The notes: generated by a model not told the origin, from the sequence alone. Numbered from the stretch's first letter, positions 52,862-61,885 are shown. The stretch: DNA of 64,000 nucleotides from CAVQBP01 sp963710745 (GCA_963710745.1 CAVQBP010000003.1:26389-90388); one strand, 5' to 3'. A program made the numbers and translations.

Positions 52862-53677
52862 TCATTTCAATTTTGTAAGCTCAAGGCTCATATTCCACAA
52901 TCGTTTCCTTACTTGCTTATCATAAGCCTGCGATTCTGCCCTGGCTTCAGATTTAACATTGAAATATTTTCCTGTTACATCATTCAATCCGGGTGAAGTT
53001 GCCAGGTAGACTTCTGCATCTGCTCCGCTTTCAGGATCACCCCACGGGGTAATATTTGAACGGCGAACCATATTGGTATTTAAATAAGTCCCCGGATGCA
53101 AGCTGTTAACTGTAATATTATCTTTTTTTAATTTAGCGGCGAGGTCTATTGTAAACATAATTAATGCAAGCTTGCTCTGGCAGTATGCCTGAGTTGAATT
53201 AAAATTTTTCTCAAGCATTATATCATCAAAGTTTACCGGACTTTGACCGGCAGAACTTACATTGACAATTCTTGAAGATGTACTTTTTTTAAGAAGCGGC
53301 ACCAGCAGATTAGTAAGTAAAAACGGTGCAAGATAATTTACTGCAAAACGAAGTTCGTAGCCGTCTTTACTGTAGCGTTCATCTGCAAATCCTACGCCTG
53401 CATTATTAATTAATACATCAATTTCCTTATAATCATTTTTTAATACTTCGGCAAATTTCCTGACCTCGTCTAATGATGAAAAGTCTGAAGTAAATCCTTT
53501 TATTTTTTTATTGCTTGTTTCCTCTATTATCTCATCGACAACTTTTTTTAGTTTCTCTTTATTTCTTCCATGAATTATAACGTAAGCACCTTTTCCGGCA
53601 AGTTTTAATGCTGTTAATTTTCCTATTCCGTCTGTTGAACCGGTAACCAGTATTATTTGATCTTTAATATCTTTCAT
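52862..53677 (-). CDS. Short-chain dehydrogenase/reductase (retinol-dehydrogenase-like SDR)
   Basis: About 271 residues from the ATG at 53677, which has AGGA upstream; the frame extends to 53716 and would overlap the previous gene by 4 bp. The cofactor loop is VTGSTDGIGKLTALKL, the structural motif is NNAGVGFAD and the active site is S...YCQSK (VNVSSAGQSPVN then QAYCQSKLALIMF). The YCQSK tyrosine and lysine are spaced as in catalytic SDRs. Last gene of a leftward oxidoreductase cluster following an AraC regulator. Substrate unknown. Confidence 0.87.
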   Translation of the reverse strand: MKDIKDQIILVTGSTDGIGKLTALKLAGKGAYVIIHGRNKEKLKKVVDEIIEETSNKKIKGFTSDFSSLDEVRKFAEVLKNDYKEIDVLINNAGVGFADERYSKDGYELRFAVNYLAPFLLTNLLVPLLKKSTSSRIVNVSSAGQSPVNFDDIMLEKNFNSTQAYCQSKLALIMFTIDLAAKLKKDNITVNSLHPGTYLNTNMVRRSNITPWGDPESGADAEVYLATSPGLNDVTGKYFNVKSEARAESQAYDKQVRKRLWNMSLELTKLK

Positions 53678-53712
53678 TTTAATTCCTGTTTTAATTTCCA
53701 GAGACAAGTTAT

Positions 53713-54453
53713 TCAACTGGAAGGATGCAGTCCCCCATTAATATTTATTACCTGGTTGCTGATATAACCATTTTTAACAAGCATCATGACTGTATCAGCA
53801 ACTTCTTTTACTGTTCCGAATCTTCCAAGGGGAATTAAATCAGGATTTATATTTCCCAGTTCATCAAGCATATCGGTTTTTATTAAAGCGGGGGCAACAG
53901 CATTTACAGTAATGCCTTCTTTGGCCAGGTTAGCAGCATAAAAATGCATCATCCCGATTTGCCCTGCCTTGGATGCAGCATAATGCAATCCAACTGCTCC
54001 GCCGATTTGAGCTGCAGTTGAAGAGATCATTATAATTCTACCCCATTTATTTTTCCTCATGTTTGGTAATACCGACTGTGTTACAAGGAAATTTGATTTC
54101 AGGTTTATTTTAATTGTTTCATCAAAATCTTTTTCAGTAGTCTCCTCTATTTTCTGACGAACCGCTATCCCGGCATTATTAATAAGTATATTCACATCTC
54201 CTAATTCTTTTTCTATTATTGAAATCATTTTATTAACTGAATCAGGTTCAGAAATATCTGCTTTTACTGCAACAGCTTTTACACCTTTTTCCATGATTGA
54301 TTTGCATACCTTATCTGCTTCTTCCTTATTGCTTCTGTAATTTATCACCACATTAACACCTTCATCTGCTAATGCCAAAGCGATTGCTTTACCTATACCC
54401 CGGCTTGCACCGGTTACAAGCGCTATTCTATTTTTTAAGTTTTCTTCATTCAT
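53713..54453 (-). CDS. SDR-family oxidoreductase (FabG-like)
   Basis: A 246-residue classical SDR. The NADP-binding loop is VTGASRGIGKAIALAL with an arginine after beta-2 (NYRSNKEEADKV); the structural motif is NNAGIAVRQ; the catalytic Ser, Tyr and Lys lie in MISSTAAQIGG and HYAASKAGQIGMM. Closest in pattern to 3-oxoacyl-ACP reductase (FabG). Because it sits among AraC-linked oxidoreductases rather than fatty acid genes, a catabolic or detoxifying role is as likely. Confidence 0.87.
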   Translation of the reverse strand: MNEENLKNRIALVTGASRGIGKAIALALADEGVNVVINYRSNKEEADKVCKSIMEKGVKAVAVKADISEPDSVNKMISIIEKELGDVNILINNAGIAVRQKIEETTEKDFDETIKINLKSNFLVTQSVLPNMRKNKWGRIIMISSTAAQIGGAVGLHYAASKAGQIGMMHFYAANLAKEGITVNAVAPALIKTDMLDELGNINPDLIPLGRFGTVKEVADTVMMLVKNGYISNQVININGGLHPSS

Positions 54454-54465
54454 TTATTTTTTATA

Positions 54466-55422
54466 CTATACTACAACTACAATTTTACCGCGGGTTTTCC
54501 CGGTTTCAATCTGAAGATGCGCTTTAGGAAGTTCTGTGAATTCATATTTCTTTGAAATGTGCGAATGTATTTTTCCTTCTTCCAAAAGTTTTGCAATATG
54601 TTTCATATTTTCTCCGTTTGATTTTACCATCATACGCTGTGTATATAAATCTTTTTCTTCTGCCAGATCTGCTGCTTCTCCTTCAAAAGAAGATTTAATA
54701 CTGATTACCCTGCCGCCTTTTTTTGCGGCTTTTATAGAACGTAATAAATGTTCGTTGCCGGATATAGAATCAAGCACAACATCTGCATCATTAATTTTAT
54801 CTTCAAATTTTTCTGATTTATAATCTATAAATTGATCTGCTCCGAGCTTTAACACAAAATCACGGTTTGCTGAAGAAGCAGTACCAATTACTTGCGCTCC
54901 AAAAGATTTTGCTATCTGGACAGCATAGTGCCCGACTCCCCCTGAAGCAGCATGGATAAGCACCTTATCTCCAGCTTTAACTTTAGCATAAATAACCAAA
55001 GCCTGCCAGGCTGTTAAAGCAGCTAAAGTTGCAGCAGCGGCTTCTTCAAACGAAATATTTTCCGGTTTAAGCGCTAATTGATTTGCCGGGGCTGCAGCAT
55101 ATTCAGCATATGCTTTTCCATTGCCGGGAAAGTTAACCATTCCGAAGACTTTATCATTTAATTTAAAGTCTTTAACTTTGCTGCCGATTTTTTCTATCAT
55201 TCCTGAAATATCCCAGCCGATAATAAATGTATCTTCTTCTTTTCCAGGCTTTAAAATTCCCCTTAGAGACGATTCATTCTGCCTGACAGATGCATCAACA
55301 GGATTTATAGAAATTGCTTTAACTTTTACCAATACTTCATCATCTTTTATTTCAGGTATATTAACTTCAGACAATTTAAAATTTTCTACAGAACCGTTTT
55401 CTTTAAGTGTAATCGCTTTCAT
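54466..55422 (-). CDS. NADP-dependent zinc-less alcohol dehydrogenase / quinone oxidoreductase
   Basis: A 318-residue medium-chain dehydrogenase of the quinone-oxidoreductase subgroup: no zinc-ligand cysteines are visible. The N-terminal GroES-like fold (LSEVNIPEIKDDEVLVKVKA) is followed by the NADP loop VLIHAASGGVGHYAVQIAKS and GADQFIDYKSEKF. These enzymes reduce quinones or alpha,beta-unsaturated carbonyls. It starts 14 bp after the AKR gene's stop, so it belongs to the same leftward operon. Confidence 0.88.
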   Translation of the reverse strand: MKAITLKENGSVENFKLSEVNIPEIKDDEVLVKVKAISINPVDASVRQNESSLRGILKPGKEEDTFIIGWDISGMIEKIGSKVKDFKLNDKVFGMVNFPGNGKAYAEYAAAPANQLALKPENISFEEAAAATLAALTAWQALVIYAKVKAGDKVLIHAASGGVGHYAVQIAKSFGAQVIGTASSANRDFVLKLGADQFIDYKSEKFEDKINDADVVLDSISGNEHLLRSIKAAKKGGRVISIKSSFEGEAADLAEEKDLYTQRMMVKSNGENMKHIAKLLEEGKIHSHISKKYEFTELPKAHLQIETGKTRGKIVVVV

Positions 55423-55436
55423 TTTTTTCCTTTCTT

Positions 55437-56447
55437 TTATCTATCCTGGATTAATCTTTTAAGCATCCAGTAGGGATAAACTCTCGGCGGAATACTTAAC
55501 TCATCAAGTCTTGCTGCTTCTTCAGGCGTCATTTCCCAATCGGATGTTTTTATATTATCTGCAAGCTGCTCTTTATTTTTCGCTCCGATAATAACAGAAG
55601 AAACTGCCGGTTTTCCTAAAAGATAATTCAATGCAGCCTGCGCTATTGTTGCACCATGATTTTTTGCAATCTTTTCAAGTTCATCAACAATATCAAATCC
55701 TTTTTCTTCATTATACTGCAGGAACTGGTTTTCAGGATCAGAACGTCTTGCATTTTTAGGGCGTTCTTTTCCTCTTCTATATTTCCCTGTCAGGAATCCT
55801 CCGCCTAAAGGACTCCAGGGCAGTATTCCCAAATTCTGATCAAGACACAAGGGAACAAGTTCATTCTCAAGTTCACGTGCAACCAAAGAATAATACGCCT
55901 GCAGCGTTATAAACTTTTCGAGGTTTTGCTTATCAGAAATTGCAAGAGCCTTCATAAGCTGCCAGCCGGTGTGATTTGATGCTCCGATATATCTTACTTT
56001 GCCCGCTCTTACAAGATCATCAAGCGCTCTTAACGTTTCTTCCTGCGGAGTATAAGGATCAAAGCTGTGAAGCTGATAAAGATCTATATAATCGGTTCCC
56101 AATCTTTTTAAGCTGGCATTACAATTTTCAATTATGTGATAGCGTGATAGACCGACATCATTCGGGCCCTGACCTGTTCTGCCCCTAACTTTAGTAGCAA
56201 GAATAATATTTTTACGGTTGTTGCCTAATGCTTTTCCTAATATTATTTCCGATAAACCTTCGGAATAAACATCTGCGGTATCAAAGAAATTAATACCCCC
56301 TTCCAATGCCATACCTATTAATTCATCTGCATCTTTCTGTTCTACTTCACCAATTGATTTCCAATATCCTTTTCCTCCGAAAGTCATAGCTCCAAAACAA
56401 ATCTCTGATACTTTTACACCGCTGTTTCCAAGAAATCTCATTTTCAT
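55437..56447 (-). CDS. Aldo/keto reductase
   Basis: About 336 residues from the ATG at 56447, chosen because GGAG lies about 8 bp upstream; the frame runs to 56468 and an ATG also exists at 56441. The TIM-barrel reductase carries MRFLGNSGVKVSEICFGAM, the catalytic Asp/Tyr region FFDTADVYSEGLSE, the Lys in ILATKVRG, the His in YIDLYQLHSFDP, and the cofactor stretch SSVIIGAKNKEQLADN. It reduces aldehydes or ketones with NADPH; the substrate is unknown. A broken AKR copy precedes it. Confidence 0.9.
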   Translation of the reverse strand: MKMRFLGNSGVKVSEICFGAMTFGGKGYWKSIGEVEQKDADELIGMALEGGINFFDTADVYSEGLSEIILGKALGNNRKNIILATKVRGRTGQGPNDVGLSRYHIIENCNASLKRLGTDYIDLYQLHSFDPYTPQEETLRALDDLVRAGKVRYIGASNHTGWQLMKALAISDKQNLEKFITLQAYYSLVARELENELVPLCLDQNLGILPWSPLGGGFLTGKYRRGKERPKNARRSDPENQFLQYNEEKGFDIVDELEKIAKNHGATIAQAALNYLLGKPAVSSVIIGAKNKEQLADNIKTSDWEMTPEEAARLDELSIPPRVYPYWMLKRLIQDR

Positions 56448-56468
56448 TTTTATCTCCAGTTTAATCAA

Positions 56469-56654
56469 TTATTTATTAACTAATTTAATAATGCCGTCAT
56501 TATAATGCTGACCTATATTAGGATACTTTTCAGATAAGGGAGTTTTAATTGACTCCCGGTCGTTGATTGCACCATATGCAAAACTTATTCCCATACAACC
56601 TGGACCGAACGCCGATATGTTAATTCCTGTATTTCCTAATTTTCTGTATTTCAT
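56469..56654 (-). pseudogene. Aldo/keto reductase remnant with internal deletion
   Basis: From the ATG at 56654, with AGAGG about 6 bp upstream, the frame codes for 61 residues. The first ~35 (MKYRKLGNTGINISAFGPGC then MGISFAYGAINDRESI) are the N-terminus of an aldo/keto reductase. The rest (SEKYPNIGQHYNDGIIKLVN) looks like a C-terminal tail. About 270 residues of barrel, including all catalytic residues, are absent. An in-frame internal deletion of a second AKR gene explains this; the C-terminal match is judged by eye. Confidence 0.6.
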
Positions 56655-56777
56655 AAGACCTCTAGTATTTCTGAGTAACATTTAAATCACCCTATATAAC
56701 TGCAAATACAAAATTAAATTTTGAAGCGGGCTTCAATGATAATAAAATTCAAACAGAAAGTTATACTTTTCAAACAA

Positions 56778-57686
56778 TTATTGTCTGAGTGACTTAGGAG
56801 ACATCCTGGTGTGTTTCTTAAAAAAGCTGTTGAAGTAGGTAGGGTATTCAAAACCAAGGCTGTAAGCAATTTCAGAAATATTCCAATCTGTATTAAGCAG
56901 CAAAGCTTTTGCCTCCTTTGTTATTCTTGCTGCTATATGCTGAGAAGTTGTTTTACCTGTAGTTTCCTTTACTGCACGGTTTAAATGATTTACATGTACA
57001 GACATTGAATCTGCATAATCCTTAGCGGATTTTAATCTTAATAAATTCTCAGGAGAATCGATTGGAAATTGCCGTTCAAGCAGTTCAATAAATAATGTAG
57101 TAATCCTTGAAGATGCATTAGAATGCCTGAAGTAAGAATCAGCCGGTTTTAATTTTAGTGCCTGATGAATTAAAATATCCAGGTAATTCCTAAGAATATC
57201 ATATTTATTTGTATAGTCAGTAGCAATTTCTTCAAGCATTTTGCGATATATTTCGCTTAAATATTTAGTCTGATTTTCATTCAGAAAGTAAACAGGATTA
57301 CCTCCTATTTTGAACAAAGGAGATTCAGCTAAATTCACCTTTCCGGTATTTTTGCGAATAAAATCTTCCGAAAATAAACAGAAATATCCTTCTTGTTTTT
57401 CCGAGGCTGCTTCCCAGGAATACGGGATAAGAGGATTTGAAAATATCAATGCGTTCTTATCAATATTGATTGCTTTGTCTGCATAATTCAGAATACCGGT
57501 TCCGATTATTAAAGATATTTTGTAATAGTCTCTTCTATTATACGGCACCAAACGGGTTGGACATGCGGCTCGTGAATAAACATTGAAATGACCAACCTCA
57601 TTAGTAGGCCGGGACAGCAAATGGCTGGTTACAGATTCATTTATCTTTTTATAGAAATCTTCAATGGTGTCGTTTTTAGAAATTTT
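56778..57686 (-). CDS. AraC-family transcriptional regulator with uncertain start
   Basis: The DNA-binding domain occupies the last ~100 residues, with two helix-turn-helix units (DYADSMSVHVNHLNRAVKET and WNISEIAYSLGFEYPTYFNS) and the terminal KKHTRMSPKSLRQ. The N-terminal ligand-type domain includes RRDYYKISLIIG and LIPYSWEA. The first usable start is TTG at 57620, giving 280 residues, but coding-like sequence (TIEDFYKKINESVTSH) runs upstream to 57686 in frame with no ATG, GTG or TTG. Either a rare ATT start or a small lesion near the start is likely. It probably controls the oxidoreductase genes downstream. Confidence 0.82.
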   Translation of the reverse strand, partial: KISKNDTIEDFYKKINESVTSHLLSRPTNEVGHFNVYSRAACPTRLVPYNRRDYYKISLIIGTGILNYADKAINIDKNALIFSNPLIPYSWEAASEKQEGYFCLFSEDFIRKNTGKVNLAESPLFKIGGNPVYFLNENQTKYLSEIYRKMLEEIATDYTNKYDILRNYLDILIHQALKLKPADSYFRHSNASSRITTLFIELLERQFPIDSPENLLRLKSAKDYADSMSVHVNHLNRAVKETTGKTTSQHIAARITKEAKALLLNTDWNISEIAYSLGFEYPTYFNSFFKKHTRMSPKSLRQ

Positions 57687-58053
57687 TTAACTTATACAAT
57701 TCAAACAATTTATCTAATCTATATATTTCATGAAAAATTACAAAACATATTTGACACACTTAGAATTAATCCGGTATTTATGCCAAAAACAGACATAAAA
57801 GTATAAGTAGATAGGTATTGAAGTGTATTCAGAGCGTTTTCAGAACGTATTCAAAGCGTATTCAGAATATATCCGGATACTATGTTAAAGATTTGCTGTA
57901 GGATCTCCTAATTATTGGCTTTTTGAAATAACGAAACAAAATAATGATCAAATTAAAAAAACTTAAACAAATTGCGCCCAATTAAGTTATTCAGAAAATT
58001 AGTTTTTCCTCTCAAATCAATTCAACTATTAACTTTCCTCCCAGGGGTTCAAC
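57687..58053. other. Intergenic region with 11-bp tandem repeats
   Basis: Between araC-type regulator and the small membrane protein. It holds the five-unit repeat at 57826-57880 and otherwise plain AT-rich sequence. No gene is supported. Confidence 0.4.
57826..57880. repeat. Five tandem 11-bp repeats
   Basis: Units TATTCAGAGCG, TTTTCAGAACG, TATTCAAAGCG, TATTCAGAATA and the diverged TATCCGGATAC follow without gaps. The 11-bp period is one helical turn, so bound proteins would lie on the same DNA face. It is 140 bp upstream of the AraC-type coding frame. Confidence 0.7.
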
Positions 58054-58323
58054 TTATTTTCTGCCCATAAAAACTCCGGCCAATCCGCCGATTCCTGCAC
58101 CTAAAACGCTCCATAACGGATCAGGCACCTCCCTGCCTAAACCGGCTAAAAGTATTCCTCCTACAATAAGAGCTAATGTAGCTAATCCAAGGAAAACCAC
58201 TGCTTTATCAAGGGTTTCAGGCTTCATATTAGCAATTATCACTTCCTGGACTTTTTGTGCCTGATCGGGAGTAAAACCATGTCTGGCCAAATCTTCTTTT
58301 ACTTTTTGTACTTCTACCTGCAT
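58054..58323 (-). CDS. Small membrane protein, unknown
   Basis: Not recognised. The 89-residue product has an N-terminal amphipathic or coiled region (VQKVKEDLARHGFTPDQAQK) and two hydrophobic segments (LGLATLALIVGGILLAGLG and WSVLGAGIGGLAGVFMG). It probably spans the membrane twice. Its N-terminal phrase LARHGFTPDQA resembles small stress-linked membrane proteins, but no family is claimed. It is divergent from the DUF2188 gene. Confidence 0.6.
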   Translation of the reverse strand: MQVEVQKVKEDLARHGFTPDQAQKVQEVIIANMKPETLDKAVVFLGLATLALIVGGILLAGLGREVPDPLWSVLGAGIGGLAGVFMGRK

Positions 58324-58444
58324 TACTGCCTCCGTAAAAAAAATAAAATAATCAGAATTTTCTTAATATATTTAATGTGTTTTAATCACTGAAGAAGTTT
58401 AAGGATTTAATTTAATTTTACATAAATAAATATAAAGGTAAATT

Positions 58445-58702
58445 ATGAGTAAAGTATATGTAACTCCGCATAAAACTGATTGGGCTGTGAAACAGGAAGG
58501 TGCAAATGCAATAATTTCTGTTCATAATACAAAAGAACAGGCAATTGAAGCAGCTAAAGAAGTAGCAATCGGAAGGGATGCAGAATTAATAATATTAAAA
58601 AAAGACGGAACAATTGATAACCTGGGAGTATATCCTACTGATCCTTTTCCTTCAAAAAATAAAGGACCGGAGTATAATAATGAAGGAGATGAAGGAGTAT
58701 AA
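58445..58702 (+). CDS. DUF2188 domain protein
   Basis: An 85-residue cytoplasmic protein. VYVTPHKTDWAVKQEGANA followed by TKEQAIEAAKEVAI and ELIILKKDGTIDNLGVYPTD is the DUF2188 pattern: a short beta-beta-alpha-beta fold that ends with a Lys-Asp-Gly-x-Ile strand. The extended C-terminal tail is acidic. Function is unknown; family members are often found beside stress genes. AAAGGTAAATT precedes the ATG. Confidence 0.8.
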   Translation: MSKVYVTPHKTDWAVKQEGANAIISVHNTKEQAIEAAKEVAIGRDAELIILKKDGTIDNLGVYPTDPFPSKNKGPEYNNEGDEGV

Positions 58703-58761
58703 AAAATTTTTAATATAGAAAGCTTCGCCGTTTAATTACAATACGTTTTATATTAATATTC

Positions 58762-59334
58762 TCATTCTATTTCGATATTATATTTATGCAATAAGCCGGC
58801 AGCTCCTTGAAAGGAAAACTTTGCTTTTTTTATCCGGTTTGCTTCCGGATCAATAGAAAAATTAAATGAAGTCCGGAGATCTGCTTTTTCGAGAATAGAT
58901 TTATTAAAAATTGTTCTGCTCAAATCGCAATCGGAAAATACAGATCCGGTTAGATCTGTTTCTGTAAAATCTGCTTCTATAAATTGAGAATTTTTAAATT
59001 TTGTATTTCTGATTTTTTTCCTGAAGAAAGAAGAATGATCCAAAATGCAGTTTTCAAATTTAAAAGATAACCCGAAATCATTACAGCTTTCAAAATGAAT
59101 CCCCATCAATTTACAATCCGTAAAGATCACGTTATTAAAAGTTGTCCCGGAAACTTTAACCAGACTGAAATTACAAGCCGTAAATTTACAATCAACAAAA
59201 AGTATTTCTGAAATATCGGATTTATAAAAGCTGCAATTGGAAAATTCACACTTTTCATATTCCCCTTTTTTCAGCGGTCTTTCTTCGAAGTTTTTTTTAT
59301 CAAAATGCTTATCTTCAAAATACAGACTCTCCAT
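58762..59334 (-). CDS. Pentapeptide-repeat protein
   Basis: A 190-residue protein with repeated A(D/N)LXX-type units that build a right-handed quadrilateral beta helix. Clear repeats are CEFSNCSFYKSDISEILF, CKFTACNFSLVKVSGTTF, and FIEADFTETDLTGSVFSDCD followed by LSRTIFNKSILEKADLR. The layout, with a break near the middle and a C-terminal helix, resembles Qnr/MfpA-like proteins that mimic DNA and bind gyrase. A fluoroquinolone-resistance function cannot be concluded from sequence alone. Confidence 0.85.
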   Translation of the reverse strand: MESLYFEDKHFDKKNFEERPLKKGEYEKCEFSNCSFYKSDISEILFVDCKFTACNFSLVKVSGTTFNNVIFTDCKLMGIHFESCNDFGLSFKFENCILDHSSFFRKKIRNTKFKNSQFIEADFTETDLTGSVFSDCDLSRTIFNKSILEKADLRTSFNFSIDPEANRIKKAKFSFQGAAGLLHKYNIEIE

Positions 59335-59444
59335 AAAACACTTTTATATAATATTCTACAAATATTTTTTTTGAAAAGATAATTTAGTTAATTTTTATTT
59401 ACTATTTCTGTTAACTTCAAATACCTGTTAAAAGAGAGGGAACA

Positions 59445-60794
59445 ATGTACAGGAGAGATTTCTTAAAAATGGTTGGCAGTACTGCTGCTGCACTTAGTAT
59501 TCCAAAGCCATTATTTGGTTTTCCGTTAAAAGAAAATGAAAAACGGCCTAATATTCTATGGATTGTAACGGAAGATATTAATGATGATCTTAGCTGCTAT
59601 GGGGATAAATATTCTTATACACCAAATCTTGATCGATTAGCAGGCGAAGGAATTCGTTTTACAAATGTTTATGATCATTCCGGTGTTTGCGCACCTACCC
59701 GTTCGGGAATAATTACCTGTATGTATCCTACAACAATGGGCAGCGGAGCTATGCGCTGCAGTGCTGTTCCGTCTGCGGAAATTAAATGCTTTACCGAGTA
59801 TCTGAGGGCTGCAGGTTATTACTGTACCAATAATGATAAAACTGATTATAATTTTAAAACCTCACCTGGTGTTAAAACTGAAACTTCTGCTCCTGTTTCG
59901 GCATGGGATGATAACGGTTCAAAAGCTCATTGGAGAAACAGAGATAAAGATCAGCCGTTTTTTTCTGTATTCAATATTTTTACAACTCATGAATCCCGGA
60001 TAAGAGTAGCTGAAGAACAGTTTCAAAAAAATATCGCAAATGTTAATCCCAATAATCTTCATAAAAGAGCAGAGGCAGTTCTACCTCCTTATTATCCTGA
60101 TACTCCGGTTGTGAGAAAGGATTGGGCTAAATATTATGATTTAATAACTGCCATGGATTTGCAGGTAAAAGAAATTCTTGATCAGCTTAAGGAGGATGGT
60201 CTTGAAGAAGACACTATAGTTTTCTTTTACGGCGACAACGGTCGTGGATTACCTAGGGCTAAACGGTGGATTTACGACAGCGGAATTAAAATGGGATTGC
60301 TCGTTCGCTGGCCCCATCATTTTAAGCCCGGCTCAGTCAAAGATGACCTTGTTGAATTTATTGATTTAGGTGCTGCTGTTCTTTCATTGGCTGGAGTGCA
60401 AATACCTGATCATTTTCAGGGAATTCCTTTTTTAGGGAAATCATCAGGTAAAAAAAGAGAATTCATATTTGCTGCCCGTGATAGAATGGATGAGCGATAT
60501 GACATAATAAGAGCGGTAAGAGATAAAAAATTCAAATACATAAGAAACTTTATGCCCTTCCTTCCTTATGCCCAGAATATTGAGTATATGGATCAAATGC
60601 CGACTATGAAAGAGATGAGAAGACTTAATGCTGAAGGGAAATTGAATGCTGTCCAGGAATTGTTTTTCAGGAAGACAAAACCTCTGGAAGAATTATACGA
60701 TATAACAACCGATCCCTATGAAGTTAATAATATTGCTGATAAACCTGAATATGCCGGGACTCTTTTAAATATGAGAAATGTTTTGAACGACTGA
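59445..60794 (+). CDS. Sulfatase, N-terminal catalytic part (split gene)
   Basis: A 449-residue sulfatase of the Cys type. The N-terminus has a Tat-like signal (RRDFLKMVGSTAAALSIP). The metal-binding start is ILWIVTEDINDDLSCYGD and the formylglycine site is C82 in VCAPTRSG; later motifs are FFYGDNGRGLPRAKRW and KMGLLVRWP. The reading frame ends LLNMRNVLND with TGA at 60792, just before what would normally be a W-M-I-E-T continuation. The next gene supplies the C-terminus, overlapping TGATG. A maturase (anSME) must be encoded elsewhere. Confidence 0.88.
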   Translation: MYRRDFLKMVGSTAAALSIPKPLFGFPLKENEKRPNILWIVTEDINDDLSCYGDKYSYTPNLDRLAGEGIRFTNVYDHSGVCAPTRSGIITCMYPTTMGSGAMRCSAVPSAEIKCFTEYLRAAGYYCTNNDKTDYNFKTSPGVKTETSAPVSAWDDNGSKAHWRNRDKDQPFFSVFNIFTTHESRIRVAEEQFQKNIANVNPNNLHKRAEAVLPPYYPDTPVVRKDWAKYYDLITAMDLQVKEILDQLKEDGLEEDTIVFFYGDNGRGLPRAKRWIYDSGIKMGLLVRWPHHFKPGSVKDDLVEFIDLGAAVLSLAGVQIPDHFQGIPFLGKSSGKKREFIFAARDRMDERYDIIRAVRDKKFKYIRNFMPFLPYAQNIEYMDQMPTMKEMRRLNAEGKLNAVQELFFRKTKPLEELYDITTDPYEVNNIADKPEYAGTLLNMRNVLND

Positions 60795-61621
60795 TGATCG
60801 AAACTGAAGATACTGGATTAATACCGGAGCCGATTCTTGTAACTTCAATGAGACCGCAAATTTCCTGGGAAAAAACTGCAAAACCGTATATCAGTTATGT
60901 AAAAAAGAACGGTGATTATTTTGATATAGAACTTGACTGTCCCGCTAAAGGTGCTTCAATAGTTTATAAAGCTGATAGTAATAAAAACTGGAAATTGTTT
61001 TCAAAAAAAATAAAAGTGAAAAATAACAGTACACTCTATATTCAGTCCAGCAGATTAGGATTTGAAATTAGTGATATTGTTAATATTACTGTCAATAATA
61101 ATTTGAAAGCTGAACCGGTCAAAGAAAAAACAGGTACGGACTGGAAAGAGAATTTTCGAAAAGATAATTTATTTAAGAGACTGCTTGCAATAAAGAATCT
61201 GGATTTTTTACCCGATGAAGAATCCCTGCCTGAATTATACTATGCTATAGAAGATAAATCAGATTCAATAAGATACTGGGCTGTTCTCGGAATTCACTAC
61301 AAATCTCATTCGGCAGATGAAATTTCGAAAGCTAAAACGTTTTGTATAAATAAGATTAATGATGGATCTCCTGTTATCCGGATTGCCTGTGCACATGCAT
61401 TATGTGATTGGAATGAAGAAACAACAGCAGTTCCGGTTTTGATAAAAGAGCTTGAACATCCGTTAGAAAGCATAAGACTTCATGCTGCAATTGCACTTGA
61501 TTCGATTGGCGATAAAATAAAACCGTATTCAGCTCAAATTAAGAATATGCTGGTTACAAATGCAGATGGCTACGATCAGAAAGTACTAAAACATGCTATT
61601 GAAGAGTTAAGCCGGAATTAG
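60794..61621 (+). CDS. Sulfatase C-terminal part with beta-sandwich and HEAT-like repeats
   Basis: Starts at an ATG overlapping the sulfatase stop. The first residues (MIETEDTGLIPEP) fit the conserved end of the sulfatase domain, so this is most likely the displaced C-terminus of one protein. Residues of about 20-105 form a small beta-sandwich (IVYKADSNKNWKLFSKKI), and residues 120-275 form HEAT/armadillo-like repeats (YWAVLGIHYKSHSADEIS, RIACAHALCDWNEETTAVP). The repeat region could bind substrate or partners. If not an error, the protein may still be made by stop-start coupling. Confidence 0.75.
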   Translation: MIETEDTGLIPEPILVTSMRPQISWEKTAKPYISYVKKNGDYFDIELDCPAKGASIVYKADSNKNWKLFSKKIKVKNNSTLYIQSSRLGFEISDIVNITVNNNLKAEPVKEKTGTDWKENFRKDNLFKRLLAIKNLDFLPDEESLPELYYAIEDKSDSIRYWAVLGIHYKSHSADEISKAKTFCINKINDGSPVIRIACAHALCDWNEETTAVPVLIKELEHPLESIRLHAAIALDSIGDKIKPYSAQIKNMLVTNADGYDQKVLKHAIEELSRN

Positions 61622-61846
61622 ACCAGCTTCCTGAAAAGCAGGCACCGGATTTATACGAAGCAGAATAAGCTCCTAAGAGTTTTTGTCTGATAAAGATGAT
61701 TCTTTGTGAGGCAGCTCAAAATATAATTTGATTCATGTAAATTTATTAAACATTATCCTTTTTTTATTTGCATAAAATGTTTCCATAATTTATTTTTTAA
61801 TCACTCGTTCAAGAGGTTCTCCCCTGCCTTTTGATGTTGAAAGAGT

Positions 61847-61885
61847 AAAGGCTTCTTTTCTCCCCGAAAAGAAGCCTTTTTAATT
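61847..61885. terminator. Strong intrinsic terminator
   Basis: AAAGGCTTCTTTTC and GAAAAGAAGCCTTT form a perfect 14-bp stem around TCCCC, followed by a T-rich tract. It would end the sulfatase transcript about 230 bp after its stop codon; the A-rich 5' side is only weakly bidirectional. Confidence 0.88.

Noticed and set aside
57826..57880. CRISPR array
   Set aside because: Units are 11 bp with no spacers, and no cas gene is present.
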